From: Dehalococcoidia bacterium UBA1141
GTDB lineage: Bacteria; Chloroflexota; Dehalococcoidia; Lucifugimonadales; UBA3495
Direction of reading: 5' to 3'
Length of the DNA stretch: 15,316 bases
Assembly: GCA_002311385.1 (NCBI GenBank)
Contig: DCAE01000094.1
Location: 55,626-70,941, forward strand
Shown here: one piece after another, positions 7,407 through 15,316 of the stretch
Numbering within the stretch: position 1 is the first letter of the stretch
How the letters are laid out: every line of letters starts with the position of its first letter
The notes under the pieces: generated by a model
Database searches by the model: none
Told to the model about the DNA's origin: nothing
The model's input: only the letters and a program-made list of their open reading frames with translations
Position numbers and translations under genes: made by a program

Positions 7407-7463
7407 TGAAACAAGCTCGGGTCTAAGCCTGGGTCTGTAGAAAGATTACCCGAGTTTGTTTCA
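7407..7463. repeat. 16-bp inverted repeat between methyltransferase and tRNA-Leu
   Basis: TGAAACAAGCTCGGGT (7407-7422) pairs with ACCCGAGTTTGTTTCA (7448-7463). The only imperfect pair is one G-T, and the spacer is 25 bases. It begins 28 bases after the methyltransferase TAA and ends 26 bases before the tRNA. A strong RNA hairpin is expected, but no T tract follows on the plus strand, so it is not a standard terminator. A second short palindrome, GAATAGACCTATTC (7464-7477), is directly adjacent. Confidence 0.6.
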
Positions 7464-7488
7464 GAATAGACCTATTCGCAAACGCCAC

Positions 7489-7573
7489 GGGGAAGTGTCG
7501 GAACTGGTAGACGAGCATGATTTAGGATCATGTGCTGAAAGGCGTCCGGGTTCGAGTCCCGGCTTCCCCACCA
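7489..7573 (+). tRNA. tRNA-Leu (anticodon UAG), CCA encoded
   Basis: Acceptor arms GGGGAAG (7489-7495) and CTTCCCC (7563-7569) pair fully, followed by discriminator A and a genomic CCA (7571-7573). The anticodon stem CATGA/TCATG encloses loop TTTAGGA, giving anticodon TAG at 7523-7525, which reads CUA leucine codons. The T arm is CCGGG-TTCGAGT-CCCGG. The long variable arm and 85-base length (with CCA) fit a class II leucine tRNA. The antisense frame 7461-7685 only mirrors this gene. Confidence 0.95.
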
Positions 7574-7780
7574 AAGATAAAGCCGGGCGTAGCCCTAGTA
7601 TTTGACCACAGTTTGGCAATCTAATCGGCGATTCCGGCGAAGGTTGCGTTGACTGGTAATCTTCGGCGATAGATTGATACATCAACTCTGGGTGCTAGAT
7701 AACCAACCGAATTAGACCGATGTCCAGCTCTATCGACCATTCAATTGGTGATAGGCTGGTCGGGCCAAAGGGCATTAGCT

Positions 7781-9061
7781 GTGGCTTATAAATGGCACGT
7801 ATTGTTGGTGATGGTGGTCGGCACCTTCATGGTGATGCTGGACACCACCGTGATAAACGTTGCGTTGCCTACGATAATGAACGACCTCGATGCCACGTTG
7901 GGCCGGGCGCAACTGGTTATCTCGATGTACCTTCTTGCGATAGCCCTCGTGATACCTCTAACCGGTTTCCTCGCCGACAAGTTCGGTACCAAGCGCCTGT
8001 ACACGATGTGCATCGTTGGTTTCACCCTCACATCGGCTCTTTGCGGGCTGGCTTTCGACTATAAAGGATTCATACTTGCAGGTATTGGTTTCAGTACTGC
8101 GTTACTAGCCCTGACCCGCGTTGCTGAAGACGGGTGGACCTCTACTACGGTCTTGGGTATGTTCATGGTGTCTGCTGTTGCCCTGGTGTGTTGGGTCATA
8201 GTCGAGCTACGAGAAGAGACGCCCCTTCTAGATCTGAGGATATTTAAGAACTTCACCTACACTATGGCGGCTATTGTTTATCTAGTGTCTACCTTGATAT
8301 TATTTTCGGCGCTGTTCTTACTCCCTGTGTTTTTGCAGAACGTGCGTGGCTTAAGTCCCATTGAAACCGGATTATTCTTAATGCCTGAGGCGGCAGCCAT
8401 GGCCGTTAGTGTTATGGTGGCCGGCCGGCTTTATGACAAGATAGGACCCGCTCCGCTGATGATTCCCGGCCTCTTAGGGCTCTTTTACTCAATGTGGTTG
8501 CTACATGGACTGGATGTTACGACCAGCGATGCCGATCTGGTAAAAATCCTCTTTCTGCGAGGAGTCAGCATTGGCTTCATGGCCATGCCGGCTTTTACTC
8601 TGGTCTTCGGAGTTCACGCTCCTGAGGCGATGGCCAGGGCATCCGCATTGACAAACGTGCTGCGTCAGGTTATCCCGGCCTTTGGCATAGCTCTGTTTGC
8701 TACCCTTTTGCAAACCCGAACGGCGTTTCACTTCAGCAGACTTGCCCAAACAATCACGCCAGACTCTTTGGAAGCAGTCCAGGTTCTTTCTCGACTCGAG
8801 CAGGTTGCTGGGCAGTTCGGAGCCTCCGATGCCATCGCCAGCCAAGCCGCTGTACAGGTTCTGGTGGGCATGGTCCATCAGCGAGCCACGGTGAACGCAT
8901 TCCACGAGGTTTTCTTGATTGGCGCCATCATCGTATTGCTCGCATTGATTCCTTCGCTCATACTGCGCAAGCCCAAGCAGGTAGAACAAGCGCAGCAATC
9001 ACCGGCCGGCGCCACTGACCAAAGCGATGGGCAACCTGCGTCATCGCCTGCCAGCGATTAG
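7781..9061 (+). CDS. DHA2-type (EmrB/QacA-like) MFS efflux transporter with internal deletion
   Basis: A drug:H+ antiporter-2 family protein. The N-terminus 'YKWHVLLVMVVGTFMVMLD' then 'TTVINVALPTIM' is helix 1 with the family's D-T-T-V-x-N-V-A-L-P signature. Motif A is 'GFLADKFGTKR'. The C-terminal half carries 'PLLDLRIFKN', 'FLLPVFLQNVRGLSPIETG', 'GRLYDKIGP' and 'RASALTNVLRQV', all typical. Between 'LCGLAFD' and 'YKGFILAGIGF' (8051-8062) about 90 residues seem to be missing. Normal members have there the rest of helix 4, helix 5 with motif C (G....GP..GG), helix 6 and a loop. About 426 residues remain, against 500 or more for the family. The frame is kept, so a protein may be made, but transport function is doubtful. 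I chose GTG 7781 because AAAGGG (7767-7772) lies eight bases upstream; TTG 7745 would add 12 residues. Confidence 0.8.
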   Translation: MAYKWHVLLVMVVGTFMVMLDTTVINVALPTIMNDLDATLGRAQLVISMYLLAIALVIPLTGFLADKFGTKRLYTMCIVGFTLTSALCGLAFDYKGFILAGIGFSTALLALTRVAEDGWTSTTVLGMFMVSAVALVCWVIVELREETPLLDLRIFKNFTYTMAAIVYLVSTLILFSALFLLPVFLQNVRGLSPIETGLFLMPEAAAMAVSVMVAGRLYDKIGPAPLMIPGLLGLFYSMWLLHGLDVTTSDADLVKILFLRGVSIGFMAMPAFTLVFGVHAPEAMARASALTNVLRQVIPAFGIALFATLLQTRTAFHFSRLAQTITPDSLEAVQVLSRLEQVAGQFGASDAIASQAAVQVLVGMVHQRATVNAFHEVFLIGAIIVLLALIPSLILRKPKQVEQAQQSPAGATDQSDGQPASSPASD

Positions 9062-9383
9062 GGATTTGACGCTCGCGAACATTCTGGATTCGACGTTACC
9101 CAAGGTTTTTCCTAGTTATCACTCTGTTAAAAGTCGCAAGCACATCTAGCCCAATCGATATCAACCCTCATCGCTGATGTGAATACCGACGCATTCTGAC
9201 TCAGTCCGTGCTGACGGACAAAGCGCCGCCATCTGGCGGTTGGCGTGTTGTCTAATTCATTCCCAGACTGTTACCATGGTTCATATCAACTCGTGAAATG
9301 CGCCCGCATTCAATCCTTGGTTTCACCTTAAAAATTCCAAAAATGGGGCAAAGCGGAAACTCCTGCTGGAGAATCCGACCAGC

Positions 9384-9415
9384 CTGAAGCGGTATATTAT
9401 TAGTGTCCGCTTCGG
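9384..9415. promoter_or_regulatory. Inverted repeat upstream of oppD, possible operator
   Basis: CTGAAGCGG (9384-9392) pairs with CCGCTTCGG (9407-9415) with one T-G wobble, around an A/T-rich 14-base centre (TATATTATTAGTGT). It lies about 95 bases before the oppD start. The layout, with GC-rich arms and an AT-rich middle containing a TATATT or TATTAT stretch, would suit a repressor site over a promoter, but no -35 box was found. Confidence 0.35.
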
Positions 9416-9423
9416 CTAGTTCC

Positions 9424-9462
9424 CCAGTGATTTTTGCCCGTGACTGTCGCCCGTGATTTTTG
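9424..9462 (+). repeat. Three 13-bp tandem units upstream of oppD
   Basis: The units CCAGTGATTTTTG, CCCGTGACTGTCG and CCCGTGATTTTTG run without gaps. The first and third differ at one base; the middle one differs more. The last unit ends 46 bases before the chosen oppD start (TTG 9509), so it falls in the probable leader or promoter region. Confidence 0.55.
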
Positions 9463-9508
9463 CCTTATTGATTGATGCTTGACGTCTTTCTGGGCCCGAG
9501 GAGCCTCG

Positions 9509-10612
<1,104 letters not shown>

Positions 10613-10614
10613 AC

Positions 10615-11658
10615 ATGACGACAATGCCCGAAACCGAGCCCCTAAGCGGTGATTCCTCCAACCAAAATGAAGTGCTCCTAGAGGTTAAAAACCTAAAGAT
10701 GCATTTCCCCGTCACGTCGGGGATGTTTTTTTCGCGGACGGTCGCTCACATCAAGGCAGTGGACGACGTCAGTTTCTTCGTGCGGAAGGGTGAGACTCTA
10801 GGGTTGGTGGGCGAAAGCGGTTGCGGAAAGACCACAACGGGCAGGTGTATCCTGCAGCTTTACAAGCCCACGGCTGGGGAAGTGATTTTTGAAGGCCGTG
10901 AGTTAACCACTCTCCCGTCCAATGATATGAGGCGAATGCGCCGGGAGATGCAGGTAATCTTCCAAGACCCGTATAGCTCGTTGAACCCGCGAATGACCGC
11001 CGGGAACATCATCGGTGAACCTTTGATTATCCACAAACTAGTGGATAACAAAGCAGCGTACCGAGAACGCGTGGCCGAATTGCTACAAAACGTTGGGTTG
11101 AACCCTTATATGGCCGACCGGTTTCCCCATGAATTCAGCGGCGGACAACGGCAGCGAATCGGCGTTGCCCGAGCCCTATCCGTGGAACCCAAGTTCATCG
11201 TCGCCGATGAGCCTGTCTCCGCCTTGGACGTATCGATTCAAGCGCAAATAATCAACCTACTTGAAGACCTACAGGAACGCTTCAACCTAACCTACCTGTT
11301 CATCGCCCACGACCTTTCAGTGGTGCGCCACATCAGCGACCGGGTAGGCGTCATGTACCTGGGCCATATTGTGGAGATGGCGGACAGAAACGAAATTTAC
11401 GTTGATCCCGTCCATCCATACACGAAAGCTCTGCTCTCCGCAGTTCCGATTCCAGACCCTGTGATAGACGCCCAAAGAGAGCGGGTGGTACTAACCGGCG
11501 AAGTGCCGAGCCCTTTGAACCCACCCTCAGGATGTGTCTTCCATCCTCGTTGCCCCATAGCCACCGCAGAGTGTTCCCAGGTCATCCCAGAACTGAGACA
11601 GGTGCAGCCAAATCACTGGGCGGCGTGCATTCATGCGCCTGGCTACGGAGCGATTTAG
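10615..11658 (+). CDS. oppF: Oligopeptide/dipeptide ABC transporter ATP-binding protein OppF/DppF
   Basis: The second ATPase of the peptide importer, forming a heterodimer with the product of the upstream gene. It has 347 residues: Walker A 'GESGCGKT' (66-73), Q-loop Gln117 in 'IFQDPYSSLNP', signature 'FSGGQ' (174-178), Walker B 'FIVADEP' (194-200) and His232 in 'IAHDLSVV'. The C-terminal 'HPYTKALLSAVP' and the Cys cluster 'GCVFHPRCP...C' follow, typical of OppF/DppF. ATG 10615 lies two bases after oppD, with GGAGGG (10600-10605) nine bases upstream inside the oppD end, so translation is probably coupled. It ends in TAG seven bases before the likely lepA start. All nucleotide-binding motifs look intact. 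Substrate range (di- or oligopeptide, or nickel) cannot be read from the ATPases alone. Confidence 0.92.
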   Translation: MTTMPETEPLSGDSSNQNEVLLEVKNLKMHFPVTSGMFFSRTVAHIKAVDDVSFFVRKGETLGLVGESGCGKTTTGRCILQLYKPTAGEVIFEGRELTTLPSNDMRRMRREMQVIFQDPYSSLNPRMTAGNIIGEPLIIHKLVDNKAAYRERVAELLQNVGLNPYMADRFPHEFSGGQRQRIGVARALSVEPKFIVADEPVSALDVSIQAQIINLLEDLQERFNLTYLFIAHDLSVVRHISDRVGVMYLGHIVEMADRNEIYVDPVHPYTKALLSAVPIPDPVIDAQRERVVLTGEVPSPLNPPSGCVFHPRCPIATAECSQVIPELRQVQPNHWAACIHAPGYGAI

Positions 11659-11665
11659 CGGTTTT

Positions 11666-13567
11666 ATGGATTTAGCGTTCATACGCAATTTTTGCATCAT
11701 AGCCCACATAGACCACGGTAAATCCACCCTGGCTGACCGGTTTTTGGAAATCACCGGGACGGTCCGTTCCCAGGACATGGTGGCCCAATTCATGGACCAG
11801 ATGGAACTGGAACGGGAGCGCGGGATCACAATCAAGGGCAAAGCGGTCACCATGACCCACCGAGCGTCCGACGGCCAGGATTACCAGCTAAACCTGATTG
11901 ACACACCGGGCCACGTGGATTTTAGTTACGAAGTTTCCCGTGCTCTTGCCGCTTGTGAAGGCGCCATCCTCGTGGTGGACGCCAGTCAAGGCATTGAGGC
12001 CCAGACCATTGCCAACATCCTGCTGGCGATGGAACACGATCTGGATATCATCCCCGTGATTAACAAGGTGGATCTGCCTCAGGCGGAACCGGACCGGGTC
12101 GCTGCCGAGATGCAACAGGTATTCGGCTTCGACCCGAAAGAAATCCTTTTTGTGTCGGCCAAGGTAGGCACTGGTGCCAAGGACATTCTGGATGCGGTGG
12201 TGGAGCGAATCCCTGCTCCATCCGGAGATATAGACGCCCCAACCAGGTCTTTGATTTTCGATTCCGTCTATAACTCTTACAAGGGCATCATTGCTCACAT
12301 ACGAGTCAGAGACGGGAAGATATCCCAACACGACCGCATCCGGGTGATGTCCACCGGGAAAATAACCGAAGTGGTGGAAGTTGGAGTGTTTGCTCCATTT
12401 CACACACCGGTGGACGTACTTTATACGGGCCAAGTCGGCTACGTCGCGACCGGTTTTAAGGATGTGCGGGAATGTACGGTTGGCGATACTTTGACCAATG
12501 ATCGCCAGCCAGCCACTGAGACCCTGACCGGATATGTCCCTCTAAAATCCATGGTATTCGCCGGGATTTACCCAGCGGATGGAGAAGAGTACACCAACCT
12601 TCGAGCTGCTCTGGAAAAGCTTCAGCTAAACGATGCGTCTCTGACCATTGAGCCGGAAAACAGTATGGCCCTCGGTTTCGGCTTCCGGTGCGGTTTCCTG
12701 GGATTGATGCACTTGGATATCATCCAGGAACGGCTGGAACGAGAGTATGACTTAGCAATCATCGCCACCGCTCCTAGCGTCGGCTATCAGGTAGTTACCA
12801 CCGCTGGCGTGACCGTGCATATAGATAGTCCCGCCAAGTTGCCTGCGCCGGGCACAATCAAGGAAATCTTGGAGCCCATTCTCAACCTAACCATCGTCGC
12901 GCCCAGCCGACATGTGGGCGTAATAATGGAGTTGATGCACGCCCGCCGGTCTGAGTTCAAGAGGATGGAGTATATTCAGGGTCTGCCGGGCCAAGGACTT
13001 CAAGGAAAACGCGGGTCAGCGGGTCAAGGGACTCCCAGTTCAGTCAATAGGGAGAACAGCGGCGAGGCCGAGAGTAGCAAAGACCGGGTGGTGATGGAAT
13101 ATACCATGCCCCTGGTGGAGATGCTGGCGGACTTCTACAATCAACTCAAGTCCCGCACACAAGGCTACGCTTCCCTGGATTACACGCTGGAAGGCTACCA
13201 TGCCGCTCCTCTGGTAAAGGTGGATATCCTCATAAATCAGCACCCTGTGGAGGCCCTATCCATGATTTTGCACCGGGACGTTGCCACGAGCCACGGCAGG
13301 TTGGTAGTGGAAAAACTGCGCCAGACTATTCCCAGGCAGATGTTCGAGGTCCCCATACAGGCGGCGATTGGCAGCCGCATCATTGCCCGGGAAACCGTTC
13401 GAGCTATGCGAAAAGACGTTTTGGCCAAGTGCTACGGCGGGGACATCACGCGGAAACGCAAACTACTGGAGAAGCAGAAAGAAGGTAAAAAGCGCCTCAA
13501 AATGGTGGGCAGGGTCGAGATTCCTCAAGAGGCATTCTTAACTTTGCTCAAGATTGGCGGCGAGTAG
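11666..13567 (+). CDS. lepA: Elongation factor 4 (LepA), back-translocating ribosomal GTPase
   Basis: A translational GTPase that acts on the ribosome and can reverse a faulty translocation. G motifs: 'AHIDHGKS' (13-20), 'RGITIK' (52-57), 'DTPGH' with the catalytic-type His (79-83), 'NKVD' (133-136) and 'SAK' (164-166). The middle has 'GFRCGFLGLMHLDI' and the C-terminal domain the LepA-specific 'ARETVRAMRKDVLAKCYGGD' followed by 'KRKLLEKQKEGKKR'. All look intact. Start: ATG 11666 gives 'MDLAFIRNFCIIAHIDHGKS', matching the usual LepA N-terminus; ATG 11633 would add 11 residues and overlap oppF. At 633 residues it is about 30 longer than usual, because of a Gly/Gln/Ser-rich insert at about 438-472, where other LepA proteins have only a short turn before 'DRV'. 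It is last in a tight series with oppD and oppF. It ends in TAG and faces the DinB-like gene. Confidence 0.95.
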   Translation: MDLAFIRNFCIIAHIDHGKSTLADRFLEITGTVRSQDMVAQFMDQMELERERGITIKGKAVTMTHRASDGQDYQLNLIDTPGHVDFSYEVSRALAACEGAILVVDASQGIEAQTIANILLAMEHDLDIIPVINKVDLPQAEPDRVAAEMQQVFGFDPKEILFVSAKVGTGAKDILDAVVERIPAPSGDIDAPTRSLIFDSVYNSYKGIIAHIRVRDGKISQHDRIRVMSTGKITEVVEVGVFAPFHTPVDVLYTGQVGYVATGFKDVRECTVGDTLTNDRQPATETLTGYVPLKSMVFAGIYPADGEEYTNLRAALEKLQLNDASLTIEPENSMALGFGFRCGFLGLMHLDIIQERLEREYDLAIIATAPSVGYQVVTTAGVTVHIDSPAKLPAPGTIKEILEPILNLTIVAPSRHVGVIMELMHARRSEFKRMEYIQGLPGQGLQGKRGSAGQGTPSSVNRENSGEAESSKDRVVMEYTMPLVEMLADFYNQLKSRTQGYASLDYTLEGYHAAPLVKVDILINQHPVEALSMILHRDVATSHGRLVVEKLRQTIPRQMFEVPIQAAIGSRIIARETVRAMRKDVLAKCYGGDITRKRKLLEKQKEGKKRLKMVGRVEIPQEAFLTLLKIGGE

Positions 13568-13629
13568 TACGACCGATTTCCTGGTTGTCACTTCCAGCAT
13601 CAGGATTATCTGTACTCTTACCTGTCAAT

Positions 13630-14121
13630 CTACATTCCCAGGGCGTCCCGAAGCTCACTAATCTGTGTCAGGTGCCCTCTCCAGTGTCCTTCAAAAGCCC
13701 TGTCAAGCAATTCCTGAACGGTCCGTGTTTCATCGGCGCCGCGGGACCTCAAATGAGCCAACGCTGATTTTCCATCAAAGTCCTCTTCATCAGCGGAGTC
13801 TATGGTCTGGGTCAACTCGTGGAAGAAATGGTCAATATCCGTTCTGATTTGTTCTATGTCGTAGACCATCCGCTCATTCGTTATGTTATCCAAATCGGCC
13901 CAGATTTCGAACTCGGTCAACTCCCCAGATAACATTCCTTGGACAACTTGGTGGATACCGCCGGCCGGCGTTCCGAGTACGTGATAGAGAACTTGGCGGA
14001 CTGACCAAGCCGAATCGTCGGGCCGCCAGTCCATGCAATAGTCCATTCCATCAATCAACGCCAACAATTCGGAGCGTATTCCAGAAACCTTTTCTTGGTT
14101 CTCTTCTTTTCGGCTGGTCAA
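13630..14121 (-). CDS. DinB-like four-helix-bundle protein
   Basis: 163 residues, all helical in pattern, with the layout of the DinB / mycothiol-dependent maleylpyruvate isomerase N-terminal-like superfamily. It has an early 'W...VRQVLYHVLG' with His47 and a late 'HWRGHLTQI' with His146 and His150, a plausible three-histidine metal site. Members bind a divalent metal, and several are thiol-dependent transferases; the actual reaction here is unknown. The start is TTG 14121 with GAGGG five bases upstream. It lies 92 bases downstream of galU on the same strand and may be cotranscribed with it. It converges on lepA with a 62-base gap in which no terminator hairpin was found. Confidence 0.7.
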   Translation of the reverse strand: MTSRKEENQEKVSGIRSELLALIDGMDYCMDWRPDDSAWSVRQVLYHVLGTPAGGIHQVVQGMLSGELTEFEIWADLDNITNERMVYDIEQIRTDIDHFFHELTQTIDSADEEDFDGKSALAHLRSRGADETRTVQELLDRAFEGHWRGHLTQISELRDALGM

Positions 14122-14213
14122 GAAACCCTCGCATCGTTATTTACAAAATCAGGCGAATAATATCAGTTTGAATGCCCCGATATCTGTGTTTGCTTCCCCA
14201 AGTATGTCGACGC

Positions 14214-15074
14214 TTATTGATTATCCAAGCTGCGTAGCAGAGACCGGGTCGCCTCTCGTGTGTCATCCCGAGCCAAGGCAAATTCCAGCGATGCTCGCAG
14301 CAATCCCATGGGCGTTCCTCCGTCATATCTTGTGCCGAGGAACTCGTAAGCAAACAATTCCGCCTGCTCCAGCAACATCAGCAGACCATCGGTCAACTGA
14401 ATCTCCCCTTTTGCCCCCGGCTTGGTGCGTTCCAAGCACTGGAAAATCTCTGGAGGGAGTATATATCTGCCCACGATTGACAGGTTAGAGGGAGCGTCCT
14501 CTCTCTTTGGTTTCTCTACCACCCCCCGGATTTTGTGCAACCGTTCTCCAGCAGAAACAGCGTCCACCACGCCGTAATTTTGGACTGTTTCCCACGGCAT
14601 AGGCTCCACTGCCACAACCCCTGCATTGTACCTCTGGCTCACCTCCACCATTTGGGCCACAACGCCCGGCGTGTGAACAACGATGTCGTCGGGCAGAATC
14701 ACCACGAACGGCTCATCGCCCACGGCCTCACGGGCGGTCAACACCGCATGGCCCAATCCCAGAGGTTGCTCCTGAATGACGAAAGACACTCGAGCCAAGT
14801 TGGAAGCATGACGCACCTTGTCCAAAAGCTCGGGGGAGTCGGATAGACGGCTATCCAAATCCGGTTGCGATTGGAAGTAGGAAGCGATGGATTCCTTGCC
14901 GGGGGAGGTGACGATGATGACTTGTTCGATTCCGGCTTCGGCAGCCTCTTCCACCACGTATTGGAGCATCGGTTTATCGAGAATGGGCAGGAGTTCTTTT
15001 GGAACCGACTTGGTAACCGGCAAGAACCTGGTGCCTAATCCCGCTGCGGGAATCACGGCTTTTCTTATTTCCAC
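14214..15074 (-). CDS. galU: UTP--glucose-1-phosphate uridylyltransferase
   Basis: Makes UDP-glucose from UTP and glucose-1-phosphate, the donor for envelope and exopolysaccharide sugars. It has 286 residues, normal for bacterial GalU. The nucleotide-binding signature 'AGLGTRFLPVTKSVPKELLP' (11-30) is complete. 'QPLGLGHAV', 'LPDDIV', 'VEKP' and 'GEIQLTDGL' follow in the expected order. The C-terminal part reads 'GTRYDGGTPMGLLRASLEFA', in place of the common Y-D-x-G-x-K-x-G form, which is a mild variation. RfbA-type thymidylyltransferases are related but differ in the signature. The start is GTG 15074 with AGGA six bases upstream; the stop is TAA. Its leader carries a 17-base tandem repeat. 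The DinB-like gene follows on the same strand. Confidence 0.9.
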   Translation of the reverse strand: MEIRKAVIPAAGLGTRFLPVTKSVPKELLPILDKPMLQYVVEEAAEAGIEQVIIVTSPGKESIASYFQSQPDLDSRLSDSPELLDKVRHASNLARVSFVIQEQPLGLGHAVLTAREAVGDEPFVVILPDDIVVHTPGVVAQMVEVSQRYNAGVVAVEPMPWETVQNYGVVDAVSAGERLHKIRGVVEKPKREDAPSNLSIVGRYILPPEIFQCLERTKPGAKGEIQLTDGLLMLLEQAELFAYEFLGTRYDGGTPMGLLRASLEFALARDDTREATRSLLRSLDNQ

Positions 15075-15086
15075 GGCTTTCCTATT

Positions 15087-15120
15087 TTGCCAGGCTTATT
15101 TGATTGCCAGGTTTATTTGG
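15087..15120. repeat. 17-bp tandem repeat in the galU leader
   Basis: TTGCCAGGCTTATTTGA (15087-15103) is followed directly by TTGCCAGGTTTATTTGG (15104-15120), 15 of 17 identical. It begins 12 bases upstream of the galU start codon. No gene is seen from here to the right edge. That stretch otherwise holds only a short inverted repeat, CGCTAG/CTAGCG (15292-15311). Confidence 0.6.
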
Positions 15121-15316
15121 CCGGTTATTCGGAGGTATATTTAGAAGTGCCAAATATGACCACGCAACCAAGTCGGCGCAATTTTATCACTGGAAAATCG
15201 CTTCAACAAGGAACTGACAGGTACTCGCCCAAACAGTATCCAGCAATAATTGACATCGACATTCCTCTAGCCTACCATGATTAATAGGCCGCGCTAGACG
15301 GGGAGCTAGCGGTGCC

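Larger units (their letters stand above)
9062..9508. other. Non-coding interval upstream of the opp genes
   Basis: No gene seen in about 450 bases. It holds two small perfect hairpins, GTCCGT-gctg-ACGGAC (9204-9219) and CCGCC-atct-GGCGG (9226-9239), neither followed by a T run. It also holds a wider inverted repeat (9384-9415) and three 13-base tandem units (9424-9462). Frames here show no trace of the permease or binding-protein genes that usually precede oppD. No clear promoter pair was found. Confidence 0.55.

Noticed and set aside
7461..7685. Minus-strand 74-aa frame
   Set aside because: It is antisense to tRNA-Leu; such frames are common annotation artefacts.
15292..15311. CGCTAG/CTAGCG inverted repeat at the right edge
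   Set aside because: Only six pairs, and cut off from its context by the window end; too weak to interpret.

Overview
The window (about 15.3 kb, moderate GC, roughly half) looks like a bacterial chromosome segment. The likely source is a Chloroflexota lineage related to Dehalococcoidia or SAR202. The basis is inference from several traits: lipoproteins and surface proteins with Thr-Pro linkers, NHL and IPT/TIG-like repeats, abundant MFS carriers, an RNA-side dispersed repeat beginning CTGTCATTCTGAG, frequent TTG/GTG starts, and a gene at 4699 that resembles uncharacterised proteins I associate with that group. No plasmid, phage or CRISPR signature was seen.

Layout. 1-1102: the end of a surface protein with four Ig-like repeats. 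1103-1707: non-coding, with an intrinsic terminator. 1708-3015: an MFS carrier of the OFA/monocarboxylate type, followed by a possible small membrane protein on the other strand (3171-3467). 3551-6247: a stretch of secreted or lipoprotein genes, mostly damaged. It holds an NHL-repeat lipoprotein with an in-frame TGA and a frameshift, an intact uncharacterised 281-aa gene (4699-5544), a short lipoprotein relic, and a frameshifted InlB-type-repeat lipoprotein on the minus strand. 6298-6375: a small dispersed inverted repeat. 6476-7379: a good sigma-70-type promoter and an ArsM-like SAM methyltransferase whose reading frame is crossed by one TGA, exactly where the family has a conserved Cys. A hairpin follows the TGA, so this is a selenocysteine candidate. 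7489-7573: tRNA-Leu(UAG). 7781-9061: a DHA2-type MFS gene that appears to have lost about 90 codons in frame. 9509-13567: a tight plus-strand cluster oppD-oppF-lepA. 13630-15074: a minus-strand pair, galU then a DinB-like gene.

How the genes fit together. oppD and oppF encode the two ATPases of a peptide ABC importer, but their permeases and binding protein are not in the window. They are spaced as an operon with the translation factor lepA. galU makes UDP-glucose for envelope polysaccharide. The rest is accessory: carriers, surface proteins and a methyltransferase. The most unusual point is the methyltransferase TGA. It must be weighed against the evident gene decay nearby, which includes a second in-frame TGA at 3617 that does not look like recoding.
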